Below are positions 1-7,660 of a stretch of DNA of 19,002 nucleotides, one piece after another. Numbering within the stretch: the first letter of the stretch is position 1; every line of letters starts with the position of its first letter. The notes beneath the pieces were generated by a model. The model ran no database searches and was not told the origin of the DNA. It worked only from the letters and a program-made list of their open reading frames with translations. The position numbers were made by a program, and so were the translations under genes. This DNA is from JAWXUE01 sp044432865 (GTDB lineage: Bacteria > Bacillota_I > Bacilli_A > Acholeplasmatales > Anaeroplasmataceae), in assembly GCA_044432865.1 (NCBI GenBank), contig JAWXUF010000020.1, positions 1 through 19,002 on the forward strand. The letters run 5' to 3'.

Positions 1-119
1 TCCTCCTAACAAGCCTAATAAATAATAGAACATATTATTATTTTAACATAACGGAAGTTAGTATTGCACAACTATAATTAATTTTTAAAAAACGGAATTT
101 AGTTTTTCATTCAAGGTTT
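1..119. repeat. Left arm of 119-bp perfect terminal inverted repeat
   Basis: Bases 1-119 are the exact reverse complement of 18882-19000; base 120 is the first mismatch. Read outward (leftward, minus strand) the arm runs from near the MATE promoter to the window edge and ends in a purine-rich TAGGAGGA, which looks like a ribosome binding site for a gene outside the window. Two direct near-copies of a 13-base unit, AACGGAAGTTAGT (50-62) and AACGGAATTTAGT (91-103), lie 41 bases apart inside the arm and would suit transposase or recombinase binding. The likely explanation is the end of an insertion sequence or other dispersed repeat at which the sequence was cut. The family is not recognised. 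Confidence 0.9.
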
Positions 120-141
120 AGAAGAAGATATGTAAAAAAAC

Positions 142-170
142 TTGAATATGAAAAAATAATATGATAGAAT
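142..170 (+). promoter_or_regulatory. Sigma-A-type promoter for the MATE gene
   Basis: TTGAAT (142-147) and TAGAAT (165-170) are separated by exactly 17 bases, and TGA precedes the -10 box (extended -10). The predicted transcript starts near 177. The -35 box begins only 23 bases inside the left inverted-repeat arm. Confidence 0.7.
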
Positions 171-186
171 GAGAAAGCCGTATTTA

Positions 187-239
187 AAAGCTATATATTT
201 TAATGTTTCTGTATTAAACATTACATATAGCTTTTTTTT
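187..239 (+). terminator. Terminator-like hairpin in the MATE 5' leader
   Basis: AAAGCTATAT (187-196) pairs with ATATAGCTTT (225-234), and an inner helix AATGTTT/AAACATT (202-208 with 216-222) closes a 7-base loop. A T-tract runs on from the 3' arm (232-239). The hairpin starts about 10 bases after the predicted transcription start and ends just before the MATE Shine-Dalgarno, so it should act as an attenuator unless an alternative fold forms. A four-codon ATG-TTT-CTG-TAT-TAA sits across the loop, without a visible ribosome binding site. It could instead be a leftover terminator of an upstream gene if the 142-170 promoter is not real. Confidence 0.65.
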
Positions 240-256
240 ATTTTTAGGAGGTAATT

Positions 257-1600
257 ATGGACAATAAATTTGAAAGTAAATCGACATTAAGATTAATACT
301 TGCTATGGGGTTACCACCGATATTAAGTATGCTGATACAATCTATGTATTCCATTATTGATGCATGGTATGTAGCAAAAGTAAGTGAAGAAGCATTCAAT
401 GCTGTGTCATTAGTATATCCCCTACAAACAATCATACTAAGTATTGCTGTTGGATTAGGTGTTGCTATCAACGGAGCGATTGCAAGAAGTTTAGGTAAAA
501 AAAATAAAGATAAAGCAGAAGAATTTACTATTTTAGGAATAATGTTAACTTTCATTCATTATGCATTTATTGTAGTAATGGCTTTTATAGTAATCAATCC
601 ATTTATTAAATATAATGCAACTTCTGAAACAGCGCAAATGGCTAAGGATTACATTAATATAGTATCATATTGTTCTATTGGTATTTTATTTCATTTAACA
701 TTTGAAAAAATATTACAAGGTAATGGTAATATGATAGTTCCAACAATTGCACAAATAATCGGGTGTATTTTAAATATTATTCTAGATCATATATTTGTAT
801 TAGTTTTAGGGTATGGAGTAGTAGGAGCAGCAACAGCAACAGTAATATCCCAATGTACATCTGGTGGTATGTTAGCTTTATATGTTATTTTTAATAAGAA
901 GTATACTGTATCTCTTAAGAAGTTAAGTTTTAGTAAAGAGAATTTAAATGAGATATATAAAGTATGTTTACCAGCAACAATAATGATGTGTTTACCATCG
1001 TTATTAACTATGGGTCTTAATTCTATATTAACAAAAATTGATACAATTTATGTTACAGTTTTAAATTTATATTTAAAAGTACAAACATTTGTTTTTATGC
1101 CTATAGTTGGATTACTTCAAGGCTTAAGACCTATAGTTGGATATTACTATGGTGCTAATAAACCGAAGAAATTAAAAGAGTCATTATCTATATCTTTTAT
1201 CATTATATCAATTGTAATGGTAATAGGTGGAATCTTATTTACAGTTGTGCCATCTACATTAATTAAAATATTTTTTGATTCGCCAGAAATTATAGAACAT
1301 GGAGAGAAAGCATTTAGAATTTTTGCTGTAAGTTTCATATTTGTAGGGGTTAGTTATTTGTTTAATACATTCTATGAATCGATTGGTTATGGTGTAGTTA
1401 GTTTGGTAATTAACTTATCAAGACAGTTTGTAATCACTATTATATTGACGTTGTTATTTGTTTATGTATTGGGATTTGGTGCTGTAGGTGTGTGGTACGC
1501 TATAATAATAGCAGAAATATTCACAGGGATATTAGTAGCACTTATGTTTTTACATACATATAAAAATACGAATATATTCATAGAAAAATCGCTTGATTAA
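257..1600 (+). CDS. MATE family efflux transporter
   Basis: This 447-residue integral membrane protein belongs to the MATE (multidrug and toxic compound extrusion) family, which exports drugs or metabolites in exchange for Na+ or H+. The family is seen in the N-terminal block from residue 13 (LILAMGLPP, then SMYSIIDAWYV), in a Gly-rich helix followed by the basic loop RSLGKKNKDKAEE, and in a second half repeating the pattern (LQGLRPIVGYYYGANKPKK near residue 290). About twelve hydrophobic segments and the length are normal for the family. The start is fixed by AGGAGG at 246-251, five bases before the ATG. It stands alone, preceded by its own promoter and a terminator-like hairpin and followed by a weak terminator. 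Substrate and coupling ion cannot be read from the sequence. Confidence 0.93.
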   Translation: MDNKFESKSTLRLILAMGLPPILSMLIQSMYSIIDAWYVAKVSEEAFNAVSLVYPLQTIILSIAVGLGVAINGAIARSLGKKNKDKAEEFTILGIMLTFIHYAFIVVMAFIVINPFIKYNATSETAQMAKDYINIVSYCSIGILFHLTFEKILQGNGNMIVPTIAQIIGCILNIILDHIFVLVLGYGVVGAATATVISQCTSGGMLALYVIFNKKYTVSLKKLSFSKENLNEIYKVCLPATIMMCLPSLLTMGLNSILTKIDTIYVTVLNLYLKVQTFVFMPIVGLLQGLRPIVGYYYGANKPKKLKESLSISFIIISIVMVIGGILFTVVPSTLIKIFFDSPEIIEHGEKAFRIFAVSFIFVGVSYLFNTFYESIGYGVVSLVINLSRQFVITIILTLLFVYVLGFGAVGVWYAIIIAEIFTGILVALMFLHTYKNTNIFIEKSLD

Positions 1601-1641
1601 GCCATTTATTTAAAAAGGGATTTATTGTGCATCTCATGCAG

Positions 1642-1670
1642 AACTATATCAAAATAGTTTCATTTTTTTT
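1642..1670 (+). terminator. Weak intrinsic terminator after the MATE gene
   Basis: AACTAT (1642-1647) and ATAGTT (1654-1659) form a 6-bp stem with a 6-base loop, followed by TCA and eight T residues. The stem is short and AT-rich, so termination may be partial. Confidence 0.4.
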
Positions 1671-1704
1671 ACAATATTATTTTGTATAAATATGACGCTA
1701 AATA

Positions 1705-1713
1705 TGATAAAAT
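1705..1713 (+). promoter_or_regulatory. Extended -10 promoter for yhbY-polA
   Basis: TGA followed directly by TAAAAT (1708-1713) is an extended -10 element in the gap between the MATE terminator and yhbY. No good -35 box is at 17 bases; TTGTAT at 1682-1687 gives a 20-base spacer. The predicted start is near 1720, about 29 bases before the yhbY ATG. Confidence 0.45.
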
Positions 1714-1748
1714 ATATATAATAAAAAAAGAAGATGGAGTTTGATATT

Positions 1749-2036
1749 ATGTTAACAGGAAAACAAAAAAGTACATTAAGAAGCATTGCACACAATTTAA
1801 ATGCTTTATTTCAAGTAGGTAAAGATGGAGTAAACGAAAATATGGTTTTTGATATTTTAAAATATCTAGATAAACATGAATTGTTAAAAGTTTCAATTCT
1901 TCAAAACTGTAACCAAGATAAAAAAGAAATTGCAGAAATATTTGAAGAGAATGAAATTGAAGTTGTCCAAATTATAGGAAAGACAGTTGTATTATACAAA
2001 CAGAGTAATAATGCAATTAACCCAATTAAATTATAA
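1749..2036 (+). CDS. yhbY: YhbY-family CRM-domain ribosome assembly protein
   Basis: A 95-residue protein of the YhbY/YqeI family. It is a single CRM RNA-binding domain that associates with pre-50S ribosomal particles. The opening MLTGKQKSTLRSIAHNLN, the loop FQVGKDGVNENM (GKxG-type RNA-binding loop) and KVSILQNC followed by VVQIIGKTVVLYK match the family along its whole length. The start at 1749 is preferred to the in-frame ATG at 1734 because GGAG (1736-1739) lies nine bases upstream of 1749, and family members begin MLTGKQ. The stop overlaps the polA start by one base (TAATG), so polA is probably translated by coupling. In Bacillus the homologue yqeI sits in a different cluster (with nadD); here it is joined to polA. 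Confidence 0.93.
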   Translation: MLTGKQKSTLRSIAHNLNALFQVGKDGVNENMVFDILKYLDKHELLKVSILQNCNQDKKEIAEIFEENEIEVVQIIGKTVVLYKQSNNAINPIKL

Positions 2037-4639
2037 TGAAAAGAATTATATTAGTTGATGGTAACTCATTAATGTACCGTGCATATTATGCAACAGCATA
2101 TACAGGTAATTTAATGCAAAACACAAAAGGATTATATACTAATGCTATCATTGGATTCATTAAAATGTTATCTTCTTTAACATCTCAAAAATATGATGGG
2201 ATGTTAATTGCTTTTGATAAAGGAAAGAAAACATTTAGACATGATATTAATGGTGCATATAAAGATGGTAGAAGTCCAATGCCTCAAGAGTTTAGAGTTC
2301 AAATTCCTTATCTAAAGAAATTTTTAGATTTACATGGTATTGCTCAACATGAAATTGATCTATATGAAGCAGATGATATCATTGGTACAATGGCGCAAAT
2401 GGCTGTTAAAGAAGGATATCATGTAGATATTTATTCTTCTGATAAAGATATGCTTCAATTAGTTGATAATGATATTACTGTTCATATGAACAAAAAAGGT
2501 ATGACAGATCTAGATTCATATACTCCTACATCTTTATTTGAAAAATATGGATTAACACATAAACAAATGATAGATTTAAAAGCTTTAATGGGTGATCCTT
2601 CTGATAATTTAAAAGGTATTCCAGGAGTTGGCGAAAAAACTGCTGTTAAATTATTACAAGAGTTTGGAACTTTAGAAAATTTATTGAATAGTACTGATAA
2701 ACTTAAAGGTAAACAAAAAGAAAAAGTTGAATTAGGTCGAGAAGATGCATTGATGTGTCAAACGATGTGTACTATTAAACTTGATACTCCAATTGAAGTT
2801 ACATTATCTGATATTTTAAATAAAGAATATAATCAAGATGATTTAAATGATTTCTATCAAGATTTAGAATTTCATTCTTTATTAAAAAAACAAGTTAATA
2901 GAAATGTAGTTAAAGTTGATTTCACAATAATAAATACAATTGAAGAACTAAATCCTATTTTATTAGATAATTCTCATATATTATTTGAAACCTTAGGTTA
3001 TAATTATCACACAGAAGAGATTATAAGTATTGGTCTTCATAATAGTTTAGGGGCATTTGTTATTAATAAAGAGTTATTAAATGAGTCATCTTTTATTAAT
3101 TTCCTTGAAATAAACAATAATAAAAAGGTTTATGATATTAAAAAAACTGTTGTTTTATTAAATAGACATAATATTAAATTAAGTAATTCTATTTATGATA
3201 TGCGTATTGCTTCTTATTTAGTTGATCCAAATATTAAAACCGAATCATTTAAATTAACATGTGACTATTTTGATTATAGTAATATGCCATATGAAGAAGA
3301 AGTATATGGTAAAGGTGCTAAATTAGCTGTACCTTCTACAGAAGTATTATGTGATTATATTGGAAAGAAAATGGTTGCTATTGCTACTCTTGAAGATGTT
3401 ATTTTATCTAAAGTTAAAGATAACAATCAAACTTCTTTAATGAATGATATTGAAATTCCTTTATCATACGTACTTGCTAAAATGGAATCTAATGGAATTT
3501 TAGTTGATTCAAATGAATTAGATGTACAAAATGAAAGTATTAAAAAAAGAATTTACGATATAGAAACTGAAATATATCAGTTATGTGGTGAAGAGTTTAA
3601 TATTAGTTCAGTTAAGCAATTAGGAGAAATGTTATTTGAAAAACTAAATCTACCAGCAACTAAAAAAACTAAGACGGGATATTCAACTGATAATTCAGTG
3701 TTAGAATATTTATATTCTCATCATCCTGTTGTTCCTTTAATCATTCAATATAGAACATTAACTAAACTTCAATCAACATATTTAGAAGGTTTGAAAAATC
3801 AATTATACCCTGATGGAAAAATACATACTATCTTTGAACAAACATTGACTACTACCGGTAGATTATCTTCAATCGAACCTAATCTACAAAACATTCCTGT
3901 TAAAACGGAAGAAGGTAGAATGATTAGAAAAGTATTTATTCCACAAGAGAACTATAAACTTATTGCTACAGATTATTCTCAAATAGAATTAAGAGTATTA
4001 GCTCATATGGCAAAAGTAAAAGGATTGATAGAGGCATTTAATAACGATGAAGATATCCATTCTAAAACTGCTAAAGAAATATTTAACAAAACAGAAATAA
4101 CGTCGTTAGAAAGACAAAAAGCAAAAGCAGTTAACTTTGGAATTGTATATGGTATAAGTGCTTTTGGATTAAGTGAAAATTTAGATATTACACCTGGGGA
4201 AGCAAAACAATATATTGAATCTTATAAAAAAGTTTATCCTGAAATTGAATCATTTATGGAAGAGACTGTAGAGTTTGCTAAAGCCAATGGATATGTTACA
4301 ACCATTCTAAATAGAAGACGTTATATAAATGAATTAAAAAGTCCTAACTTTCACCAAAGAGAGTTTGGTAAACGTACAGCTATGAATGCACCAATACAAG
4401 GTAGTGCTGCAGATATTATCAAACTTGCTATGGTTCATGTTGATAAAGCATTACTTGATAATGATTTAAGATGTAATATGCTAGTAACTGTACACGATGA
4501 GATTGTTTTAGAATGTCATAATGATGATATTGAAAAAGCAATTGAGATTATTAATTATGCAATGAATAACGCATTTATGTTATCAGTAAGATTACTTGCT
4601 GAAACAAATACAGGAATTAACTGGATGCAAACAAAATAG
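2036..4639 (+). CDS. polA: DNA polymerase I
   Basis: An 867-residue family A polymerase that removes RNA primers and fills gaps in Okazaki-fragment processing and excision repair. The 5' nuclease domain (about 1-290) is complete: LVDGNSLMYRAYYA at the N terminus, YEADDIIGT, SSDKDMLQLVD and the helix-hairpin-helix GIPGVGEKTA. The middle domain (about 300-460) keeps the fold, but its exonuclease acidic motif I reads LFETLGYN and no DEDD carboxylate set is visible, so proofreading is probably absent, as known for Bacillus Pol I. The polymerase domain has motif A DYSQIELRVLAH (D646), motif B RQKAKAVNFGIVYG (R693, F701) and motif C VHDE (D821, E822). Phe at the motif B selector position predicts discrimination against dideoxynucleotides. 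Its ATG overlaps the yhbY stop. Confidence 0.98.
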   Translation: MKRIILVDGNSLMYRAYYATAYTGNLMQNTKGLYTNAIIGFIKMLSSLTSQKYDGMLIAFDKGKKTFRHDINGAYKDGRSPMPQEFRVQIPYLKKFLDLHGIAQHEIDLYEADDIIGTMAQMAVKEGYHVDIYSSDKDMLQLVDNDITVHMNKKGMTDLDSYTPTSLFEKYGLTHKQMIDLKALMGDPSDNLKGIPGVGEKTAVKLLQEFGTLENLLNSTDKLKGKQKEKVELGREDALMCQTMCTIKLDTPIEVTLSDILNKEYNQDDLNDFYQDLEFHSLLKKQVNRNVVKVDFTIINTIEELNPILLDNSHILFETLGYNYHTEEIISIGLHNSLGAFVINKELLNESSFINFLEINNNKKVYDIKKTVVLLNRHNIKLSNSIYDMRIASYLVDPNIKTESFKLTCDYFDYSNMPYEEEVYGKGAKLAVPSTEVLCDYIGKKMVAIATLEDVILSKVKDNNQTSLMNDIEIPLSYVLAKMESNGILVDSNELDVQNESIKKRIYDIETEIYQLCGEEFNISSVKQLGEMLFEKLNLPATKKTKTGYSTDNSVLEYLYSHHPVVPLIIQYRTLTKLQSTYLEGLKNQLYPDGKIHTIFEQTLTTTGRLSSIEPNLQNIPVKTEEGRMIRKVFIPQENYKLIATDYSQIELRVLAHMAKVKGLIEAFNNDEDIHSKTAKEIFNKTEITSLERQKAKAVNFGIVYGISAFGLSENLDITPGEAKQYIESYKKVYPEIESFMEETVEFAKANGYVTTILNRRRYINELKSPNFHQREFGKRTAMNAPIQGSAADIIKLAMVHVDKALLDNDLRCNMLVTVHDEIVLECHNDDIEKAIEIINYAMNNAFMLSVRLLAETNTGINWMQTK

Positions 4640-4650
4640 GAGTGATTTAA

Positions 4651-5472
4651 ATGCCTGAATTACCAGAGGTAGAGACCGTAAGGCAAGTTCTAAGAACTAA
4701 AATTTTAAATAAAAAGATAACGAATGTTAAAGTTTTATATGATGGTATTATAAAAGATGATGAAGTAAGCATTTTTATTAATAAGATTACTAATCAAACA
4801 ATTAACGAAATTGAGAGAAAAGGAAAGTATTTATTTTTTATGTTAGATGATTGTGTTTTAATAAGTCATTTAAGAATGGAAGGTAAATACTTCTTAAAAG
4901 ATCCAAGTGATAAAGTTAATGTACATGAACATGTATTGATTACACTTGGGGATATTGAATTACGTTATCATGATGTAAGGAAATTTGGTACAATGCAAAT
5001 TAGAAGTAAGGATGAACTATTTACTACAAATCCTATTCTAAAATTAGGTATGGAACCACTAACAGATGATTTTACTTATGAAAAACTAAAAAAGATTATA
5101 AGAGTAAGAAAGAAAATAAAAACTTTCTTATTAGAACAAGAACATATTTGTGGAATAGGAAATATTTATGCTGATGAAATTTGTTTCTTATCAAATCTCC
5201 ATCCAGAACAAGTATTAACTAATATAACTGATGAAGATATTATGAATATTTACAATGCTACTAATACTGTTATAAAAAAAGCTGTAGCTGATGGTGGCAC
5301 AACAATAAGAAGTTATACATCTAGCCTTGGTGTTACAGGTCGATTTCAATTACATTTAAATGTTCATCAAAGAGTAAATAAAGAATGTAAGAAATGTGGC
5401 ACAACAATAATTAAAACTAAGGTTAGTGGAAGAGGTACATATATTTGTACTAATTGTCAGAAAATAAAATAA
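4651..5472 (+). CDS. mutM: Formamidopyrimidine-DNA glycosylase (MutM/Fpg)
   Basis: A 273-residue bifunctional DNA glycosylase/AP lyase that excises 8-oxoguanine and formamidopyrimidines. The N terminus MPELPEVETVRQ carries the catalytic proline (P2 before Met removal) and E3. RKGKYL supplies the conserved lysine, and HDVRKFG carries the Arg and Phe that probe the opposite strand. The helix-two-turn-helix is at GIGNIYADE, and the C-terminal zinc finger is C246-X2-C249-X16-C266-X2-C269 with the DNA-contacting Arg261. It is full length with no missing key residue. Its Shine-Dalgarno AGGAG (4638-4642) overlaps the polA stop codon and the gap is 11 bases. The polA-mutM-coaE order matches Bacillus, so a shared repair/replication operon is likely. 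Confidence 0.98.
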   Translation: MPELPEVETVRQVLRTKILNKKITNVKVLYDGIIKDDEVSIFINKITNQTINEIERKGKYLFFMLDDCVLISHLRMEGKYFLKDPSDKVNVHEHVLITLGDIELRYHDVRKFGTMQIRSKDELFTTNPILKLGMEPLTDDFTYEKLKKIIRVRKKIKTFLLEQEHICGIGNIYADEICFLSNLHPEQVLTNITDEDIMNIYNATNTVIKKAVADGGTTIRSYTSSLGVTGRFQLHLNVHQRVNKECKKCGTTIIKTKVSGRGTYICTNCQKIK

Positions 5473-5474
5473 TA

Positions 5475-5502
5475 TTGTTTATTATCAAAAAAATGATAAA
5501 AT
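5475..5502 (+). promoter_or_regulatory. Possible internal promoter before coaE
   Basis: TTGTTT (5475-5480) and TAAAAT (5497-5502) are 16 bases apart with TGA before the -10 box. The start would fall near 5509, at the edge of the coaE ribosome binding site, so the leader would be almost absent; this lowers confidence. Confidence 0.4.
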
Positions 5503-5518
5503 ATTATAAGGTGATTAT

Positions 5519-6094
5519 ATGAATTTAGTAATAGGTTTAACTGGTGGTATTGGAAGTGGTAAATCAACTGTCTCTGATTATATTATTAGTAAAGGTTATA
5601 AAGTAATAGACTGTGATAAAATTGCTCATGAAATATTATTTAATAAAGAGGCAATTAAACAATTAACTAGTGAATTTGGTGAATCTATATTAATTGATGG
5701 AGTTATTCAAAGGAACTTATTAGGAGATATCGTATTTAATGATAAATCAAAACTTAAAATTTTAAATGAAATACTACATCCTCTTATATATAAAGAAGTT
5801 AAGAGTAAAATAACAAGTGGAGTTACAGTATTAGACTGTCCTTTGTTATTTGAAACTAATTTTATTGAATTAGTTGATACTACTTTATTGATATACACTA
5901 ATAAAGATACACAGGTTGAACGTTTAATTAAGAGAAACAATCTTACAAGAGAAGAAGCATTAAACAGAATAAGCTTACAAATGTCACTAGAATCAAAAAG
6001 AGATAAAAGTGATCACGTAATTGATAATACAAAAGGTTTATCAGAACTACATGAAAAAGTAGATGAAGTATTAATACAAATAATGAAAGGGTGA
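5519..6094 (+). CDS. coaE: Dephospho-CoA kinase
   Basis: A 191-residue P-loop kinase that phosphorylates the 3'-hydroxyl of dephospho-CoA, the last step of coenzyme A synthesis. The Walker A loop is GLTGGIGSGKST at residues 6-17. It is followed by DCDKIAHEI (usually D-A-D in the family), HPLIYKEV, the DCPLLFETNF strand and the lid-region arginines RLIKRNNLTREEAL. Length is typical. AAGGTG six bases before the ATG fixes the start. The stop TGA overlaps the ribosome binding region of the next gene, and its use as a stop shows that TGA is not read as tryptophan. In Bacillus, gapB, speD and nrdR lie between coaE and dnaB; here only one small gene does. Confidence 0.97.
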   Translation: MNLVIGLTGGIGSGKSTVSDYIISKGYKVIDCDKIAHEILFNKEAIKQLTSEFGESILIDGVIQRNLLGDIVFNDKSKLKILNEILHPLIYKEVKSKITSGVTVLDCPLLFETNFIELVDTTLLIYTNKDTQVERLIKRNNLTREEALNRISLQMSLESKRDKSDHVIDNTKGLSELHEKVDEVLIQIMKG

Positions 6095-6099
6095 TTCAA

Positions 6100-6444
6100 A
6101 TGGCATCAATTGAAACTGCAGAAAATCAAGGGAATGAAGAACTTGTTACAAGATACTATAGAAATGATTATGATGAAGTAAAAGTTATTATTGAAAAAAT
6201 AGTTAAAAGAAATGATTATGCCTTAGTTCATGTTAACGATGATTTTGGTGAATTCTTAGTAGAAGATGAAACATTTACAATTATTATAAAAGTAATGTCT
6301 ATTACCCCTATTCAAACTGCGATTGATTTTTGTGTTACAAACAAAAAACTTTTTAAGAATTGTAAACATGTTATAGTAGCGTGGTACAAAGCACTAGATG
6401 AATCATTACAATTCCTTGGGAAGGGAATGAACAAAGATGGCTAA
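6100..6444 (+). CDS. Unrecognised 114-aa protein between coaE and dnaB
   Basis: I do not recognise this family. The ATG at 6100 is chosen over the GTG nine bases earlier because GAAAGGG (6085-6091) lies eight bases before it. The gene overlaps the dnaB start by 8 bases and follows coaE by 5 bases, so it is firmly inside the replication operon. There is no signal peptide or membrane span. The central part alternates strand-like and helical stretches: LVTRYYRNDYDEVKVIIEKI, a hairpin-like YALVHVNDDFGEFLVED, a strand FTIIIKVMSI, then ITPIQTAIDFCV and VIVAWYKALDESLQFLGKGM. This suggests a compact alpha/beta domain. The TRYY start and the KALDxxLxFLGKG end look like conserved family motifs. A replication-linked job is inferred from position only; it could equally be a general cytosolic protein. 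Confidence 0.85.
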   Translation: MASIETAENQGNEELVTRYYRNDYDEVKVIIEKIVKRNDYALVHVNDDFGEFLVEDETFTIIIKVMSITPIQTAIDFCVTNKKLFKNCKHVIVAWYKALDESLQFLGKGMNKDG

Positions 6445-7660
6445 TTTAGAAAAGTTAGAAGGTTTTACTGTATATTGTAGTAGTATTCTTAGTCAAGAAG
6501 ATATAAATGTACTAACTTTACTATATAATCCATTAATTAAAAAAGATGCATATAATGTATATATGTTACTTTCTTCACTAGTTGAAAGAGCATCTTTAAA
6601 AAGTTTTACAGGTAAACATCAATTCTTATTCGATATGACTCTTTTAAATTCGGAAGAATTTTATGATGCAAGAATTAAATTAGAAGCAGTTGGACTTTTA
6701 AAAACTTTATATAATGATAGTAGTTATGTTTATGTACTTAAACCTCCTTTTACAGCTAAACAATTTCTAGTTGATGGAATACTAGGCACATTTTTACATG
6801 CTGAAATTGGACAAGCAAGTTTTAAACATTTATTTAAACTATTTAATGTTCCTAAGATTCCTACTGGATTTAATAACATTACAAAGAACTTTGATGATGT
6901 ATTTACAACAGATGTTGAAACAATTAAAGTTGAAACAGAAGAACATATTTTAGGAAGAAATTTAAATACAGGAATTAAAGTTAAAAACTTCTCATTTAAT
7001 TATGAAAAATTTATTTCTATAGTTAAATTAGTAATGGATGATAAAAAAAGAAATAGTAAAAAAATAGAAACACACTTAACAAATATTGCTTATGCCTATG
7101 GATTTGACGAAGAAAGTTTAGCGAATGTATATAGACAATCAATTGATGCTAGTGGAAATTTAGATTACGGAATGCTTAATAAAAATGCGTTAGATGAATT
7201 TCATTTCCAGTACAATAAAGGTGTTCCAAAAATGGTTCAGAAAAATGAAGATGAATTTTACAAGACGTTATCAAGTTTAACTGCAGATATGATTTTAAAG
7301 AAATACTCTAAATTTAAGCAACCTTTAGTTGATGATGTAAAAAAAATAGCTTTAATTTATCAAGAGTTTGATAGTATAGATAGAGCAGTATTAAACCTAT
7401 CTATCTTAAGTGTTCTTAAACTGAAAAATGGCGATGTACCAGCATTTAATTACTTTAAAGCAGCAATTAATACTTTGATAAAAAATGAACTTACAAACTT
7501 TGATGATGCTAAAAGATATTACTTTGGAGAGATTAAATCTAATACTGATTTAGTTGATCAAATGGATAAACCTAAAAAGGTTATCGCAAAAAATTCAAAA
7601 AACCCTAAATGGTTAAATGATGCTTTAGATAATATTATGGATGGAGTTGAAACATTATAA
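6437..7660 (+). CDS. dnaB: Replication initiation/membrane attachment protein DnaB (Bacillus type)
   Basis: A 407-residue primosome protein that, with DnaD, helps DnaI load the replicative helicase onto origin or restart DNA. It is not the helicase, which carries the same name in proteobacteria. The N-terminal winged-helix region is recognised by QEDINVLTLLYNPLIKKDAY, the YDARIKLEAVGLLKTL segment and YVYVLKPPFTAKQFLVDGIL. The C-terminal DnaD-like helical domain has DSIDRAVLNLSILSVLKLKNG and NYFKAAINTLIKNELTNFDDA. The protein is shorter than the roughly 470 residues of B. subtilis DnaB, mainly in linker and tail. Its ATG lies inside the preceding gene (8-base overlap, AAGGGA as Shine-Dalgarno ten bases upstream). 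Its stop overlaps the dnaI start (TAATG). Confidence 0.95.
   Translation: MANLEKLEGFTVYCSSILSQEDINVLTLLYNPLIKKDAYNVYMLLSSLVERASLKSFTGKHQFLFDMTLLNSEEFYDARIKLEAVGLLKTLYNDSSYVYVLKPPFTAKQFLVDGILGTFLHAEIGQASFKHLFKLFNVPKIPTGFNNITKNFDDVFTTDVETIKVETEEHILGRNLNTGIKVKNFSFNYEKFISIVKLVMDDKKRNSKKIETHLTNIAYAYGFDEESLANVYRQSIDASGNLDYGMLNKNALDEFHFQYNKGVPKMVQKNEDEFYKTLSSLTADMILKKYSKFKQPLVDDVKKIALIYQEFDSIDRAVLNLSILSVLKLKNGDVPAFNYFKAAINTLIKNELTNFDDAKRYYFGEIKSNTDLVDQMDKPKKVIAKNSKNPKWLNDALDNIMDGVETL

Noticed and set aside
244..555. Minus-strand open frame over the start of the MATE gene
   Set aside because: It is antisense to conserved MATE coding sequence, and its 3' end runs into the MATE ribosome binding site; no start signal is seen.
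6091..6099. GTG start giving three extra residues for the 114-aa protein
   Set aside because: The GTG overlaps the Shine-Dalgarno and the coaE stop; the ATG at 6100 has correct spacing.
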